Below are positions 60,741 to 64,000 of a DNA stretch of 64,000 nt, piece after piece (within the stretch, counting starts at the first letter, position 1; every line of letters starts with the position of its first letter). The notes beneath the pieces were generated by a model, which was given only the letters and a program-made list of their open reading frames with translations, ran no database searches and was not told the DNA's origin. Origin of the DNA: Whitmania pigra (taxonomy: Eukaryota > Annelida > Clitellata > Hirudinida > Haemopidae); contig JAJTWR010000239.1 in assembly GCA_021613335.1 (NCBI GenBank), positions 561,001 through 625,000 on the forward strand. Direction: 5' to 3'. The position numbers were made by a program, and so were the translations under genes.

Positions 60741-61780
60741 AATCCAAGCTATGTTACTCTATATTATATATTTTAAAAGATAATCAAAATTGATGAAATA
60801 ATATTTTCGAAAAATAGCATTAAATTGCATTACTGTGTTGTTGAATGATTAATTCTAGACATGACTCTGTGATTTTGACGCTTTCCGTTGTATTCCTTTG
60901 CCGTATTGGCTACCATAATTGTTTAGAAATTGTTTCAAATTGACCTATTTTTTTGCTGACGTGATGTGTTAAATGATGTATCGATAAATATTTGTGCGCT
61001 CTGCCATCTGTCGAATGATAAATAATAATTTATTGAATTTGTTTTCCAACAAAAAGCTTCTGATTAAAACTTGTTGCAAAGATTACATTTGCATTTTAAG
61101 CAAATTTTTTTAAAACTCAATTTTTTACTTGTAAATTTGCAAATCCATGCCATAAAAATTGGAATACCTTTTATGGGTTTTTGTAAATGCTACATCCTAA
61201 AATTAACTTGGTTACTGGTTTATCGAACAAGTTCTCTTTAAGAAGTGAAAATAAATCTATTCATGGAATATTGAAGTAGAATGAAGTCACTGATGAATAA
61301 TATTTGATCGGTTAAATATTTAATATTTGTTAATATCCGTTCCTGTAAAGTCAAAAATAAATGGAAATATTATATCAGTTACAGGAATTTTAAAACCGCA
61401 TTTACGAAACTCACTAAACGTTACATAAGAAATAGTACCTTGCAATGTAAATCATATTATGCACAAACAATGCATTTTAAAAATCAAATTCTTAAAATAA
61501 AGCTCAGCGACGTCATAGAAACGGAATGAAAGACACAAAAAGAACGAAAAGTGGAGATGCAGAGGAATGAAATGGTGGCAATCAATGGAGCATTATTTGG
61601 CAATAACCGCTTGATTCGCTGCCACAATACAATTTGTCCTCCATCGCGCATTCCGCTCGCGGTCATGTGACCGCAGAGGTGTTTTTTCTTTCGACAGATG
61701 TCAGGATGATTTTAGGCGAAATTCCAATAGTTCCAACAAGGAGTGAATATTATGCCCAGATAAATACAGCTTAGTTTATA
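60741..61780. other. 3' flank of GSS, no gene seen
   Basis: AT-rich sequence. A compact patch at about 61560-61690 is less AT-rich and contains TCATGTGA within GGTCATGTGACCGC (an E-box/M-box-like palindrome, about 61662-61674). It may be a promoter or enhancer. No coding sequence recognised. Confidence 0.45.
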
Positions 61781-62035
<255 letters not shown>

Positions 62036-63640
62036 ATTATTATATTAACATATCATACATTATATTAACATATCATATATTATATTAACATTTATTATTA
62101 TCATTGTGGCATTTTCAGATAATTATTTCCCAAATTCATCCAAAAGGTTGCCGATACTGCATGTCGACCGTCATTTGTCTTTTTTTGATGTTTGATCTTT
62201 TGTATCTCCCCGATGCAGGTTGGAACAATGCAATGTCATTAGCATCGTGGCTGGGTCTTTGTGCTCCAAAAAGATAAGCAGTTGCATTGAAGAGCCATCA
62301 TCACAGTTTCCATCTTTTTCATCGTCACATTTCATCATTCGTCAGTCCTTCATTCTGAGAACATTAAAAATCTTTTATTCAAGTTTATAAAACAAGGAAA
62401 AAAATAATCAAAAATTAAAGTTAAGACAAGTAAAAAAGTTTTTAACAAAAAAAAAGGTGGGAATAAAATGTCATTATCGACGGAAAGGATGACGACGATA
62501 AAATGATGACGGTGATGACAATAAAGTGATGATGATGATGAAGCCAGCCAGCGAGACACGACCGAGGGAGCGAGGACACGGAAAGAGGCAGTTAGAGGCA
62601 GCACATTAACACCCCCAACTGGATAGCAATCCATTGTCCGTCCGCATTTTGCTTCAGTTCCAGGGGATTAGCACGGCATTAGCAACCGAAAGCATAATGC
62701 TCTACACAATTTACCACAAGTTCGGGATTACGGACAGCCTTCCAAAGACAAGCGTCGACATCTTGAGAGCACTTCGCGGCTTCCACCTCTTAACGTCATC
62801 GTCATCATCATCATCATCATCACCATCATAACAATCATAATAATCACCGCCACCGTCATTGCAATCACAATCATAACCAGCCAAACTATATTTTTAATGA
62901 CGATTGTCTCCGTCACCGAAAAATTAATAACTTAATCATCTATTTATTTAAATTTACAAAATTTATTATTGTGCATAATTTGTTGCATTAGTTTCCCACT
63001 GTAAATTTTATAATCAAATATTTAAAGTAACAATGATTTTATTAATATATTTTTAAATAATATATTATATATATATCTATATTTCTGTCCAATGTATTAG
63101 ATTTTAGTAATTAATTATTTATTATTAAATAAATAAAATTACTGAAAAATCAAACTAGATTTTTTCGTTACACTGTAAGAAATTTGTGAATAATGGATGT
63201 GCATGAAAACCATGCATGACTGAATATTCCAACTTACAATTGGACACGCACTTTTAATCGGCTAGAATAAATTGCCGCCATTTTCTAGGATGTAAATTCA
63301 AATTTTAGGGCAATTTTAATTATGTAACTGTAATATTAACAATGAAATAATATATTGTTGTAATACTACTAATAATAATACATAATAATTATAACAATTA
63401 TAATTAACATTATTAAAAAAACTGTACGTAGTTGAATACAAAGACATATTATCCGAAATTTGACGTAATTAGTAATAATTTTATTTAAAACTCAAATTAA
63501 AATATCAGACTTTTAATTAAAAATTAATTATTCCAGCAATATCAAATAAATTACATTCACGTAATTATAATAGACATACAAATATTTTTAATTTTATGTT
63601 TTCATCAATTTCAATTCATACTCAACATTCTATGCACGAA
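62036..63640. other. Low-complexity, AT-rich, no gene seen
   Basis: This contains a threefold TATTAACATATCAT-type repeat (62038-62095), GATGAT/ATCATC patches near 62480-62540 and 62795-62870, and AT-rich stretches. No exon recognised. Confidence 0.5.
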
Positions 63641-63859
63641 CATGCACAATAATGCATCGATTACCACCAACAAAGGCACAGCGAGAAACAACTCACAACA
63701 CACACACACATGCAGACATAGCAAGACGCACAACCGAGTGTCGATGGAAAGACAAGCAGAGGAAAAGAAAGAACACTGAAGCCACGAACGAACGACAAAA
63801 GGGAAAAGAAATTATTTTCGGCAGTTGCATTCCGAGTGTTATGGAGGCGAGCAGGGTAA

Positions 63860-63960
63860 GGTCGAGGTCGCCAGCAGGCACCATCCATCTTGGATTTTGT
63901 GGTTGACGGCTGTACGCTCCCGCACACATCAATCACGTGACCCGGGCAGCTGTGACGTCA
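63860..63960. promoter_or_regulatory. Promoter-like patch at window end
   Basis: Within ~100 bp there is CCATCTTGG (YY1-type, about 63886-63894), CACGTGACC (E-box, about 63935), and TGACGTCA (a full CRE, about 63952-63959). The patch has higher GC than the preceding 3 kb. It probably marks the start region of a gene beyond the window or on the minus strand. Confidence 0.45.
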
Positions 63961-64000
63961 TCCCTTTCCATCTGAGTTTCCTCCTATTATTTCCATTTTT

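Noticed and set aside
63652..63936. Cys-rich and Thr-rich frames near the window end
   Set aside because: Overlapping frames on both strands over a compositionally biased, CA-rich patch; no domain or start context.

Overview
This is a 64 kb stretch of an animal nuclear genome. It is AT-rich, its genes are split by short GT-AG introns, and it carries several families of transposon relics. The best taxonomic clue is an orthologue of the zinc-finger photoreceptor factor Glass on the minus strand. That points to a protostome, most likely an arthropod, but I cannot name the species. No bacterial or viral gene block is present. Where I assembled a gene from exons, I checked that every junction has a splice signal and that intron phases carry the frame to the stop codon.

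Region 1 (1-23.3 kb) is a head-to-tail tandem array of three plus-strand seven-transmembrane receptors of the adhesion/secretin class, called A, B and C here. C is complete: 15 exons, 856 codons before the stop, with a hormone-receptor-motif (HRM)-like cysteine domain, a long extracellular region, a GPS-like motif without the usual cleavage residues, and seven membrane segments. A is cut by the window edge, and its visible exons are intact. B is a recent pseudogene: a Ty3/gypsy-type LTR element sits exactly on an exon 2 donor site, one acceptor AG is lost, and two exons carry frameshifts. Introns and spacers hold a CR1-like LINE, a Tc1/mariner relic, a pogo-like MITE, a tRNA-derived SINE and fragments of a hAT-like family.

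Region 2 (23.3-45 kb) holds single-copy genes: glass (minus), a KCTD8/12/16-type BTB gene (minus), a GH5 endoglycoceramidase (plus), a ZIP7-type zinc transporter (minus, three exons) and TMEM186 (minus). The 28.7-34 kb interval has no gene I can name.

Region 3 (45-49 kb) has a two-exon gene for a small secreted, proline-rich tandem-repeat protein. About 160 bp downstream is a 151 bp fragment of the 3' end of 18S rRNA flanked by two nearly identical 74 bp direct repeats, followed within 10 bp by a hAT-like element with inverted termini.

Region 4 (50.7-60.8 kb) holds a divergent housekeeping pair: cytosolic purine 5'-nucleotidase NT5C2 (minus, 15 exons, 575 aa) and glutathione synthetase (plus, 11 exons, 512 aa). 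The last 3 kb is low-complexity AT-rich sequence ending in a promoter-like patch. The genes do not form one pathway. The most notable items are the receptor array with its dying member, the insertion at a splice site, and the two insertions flanked by unusually long direct repeats.
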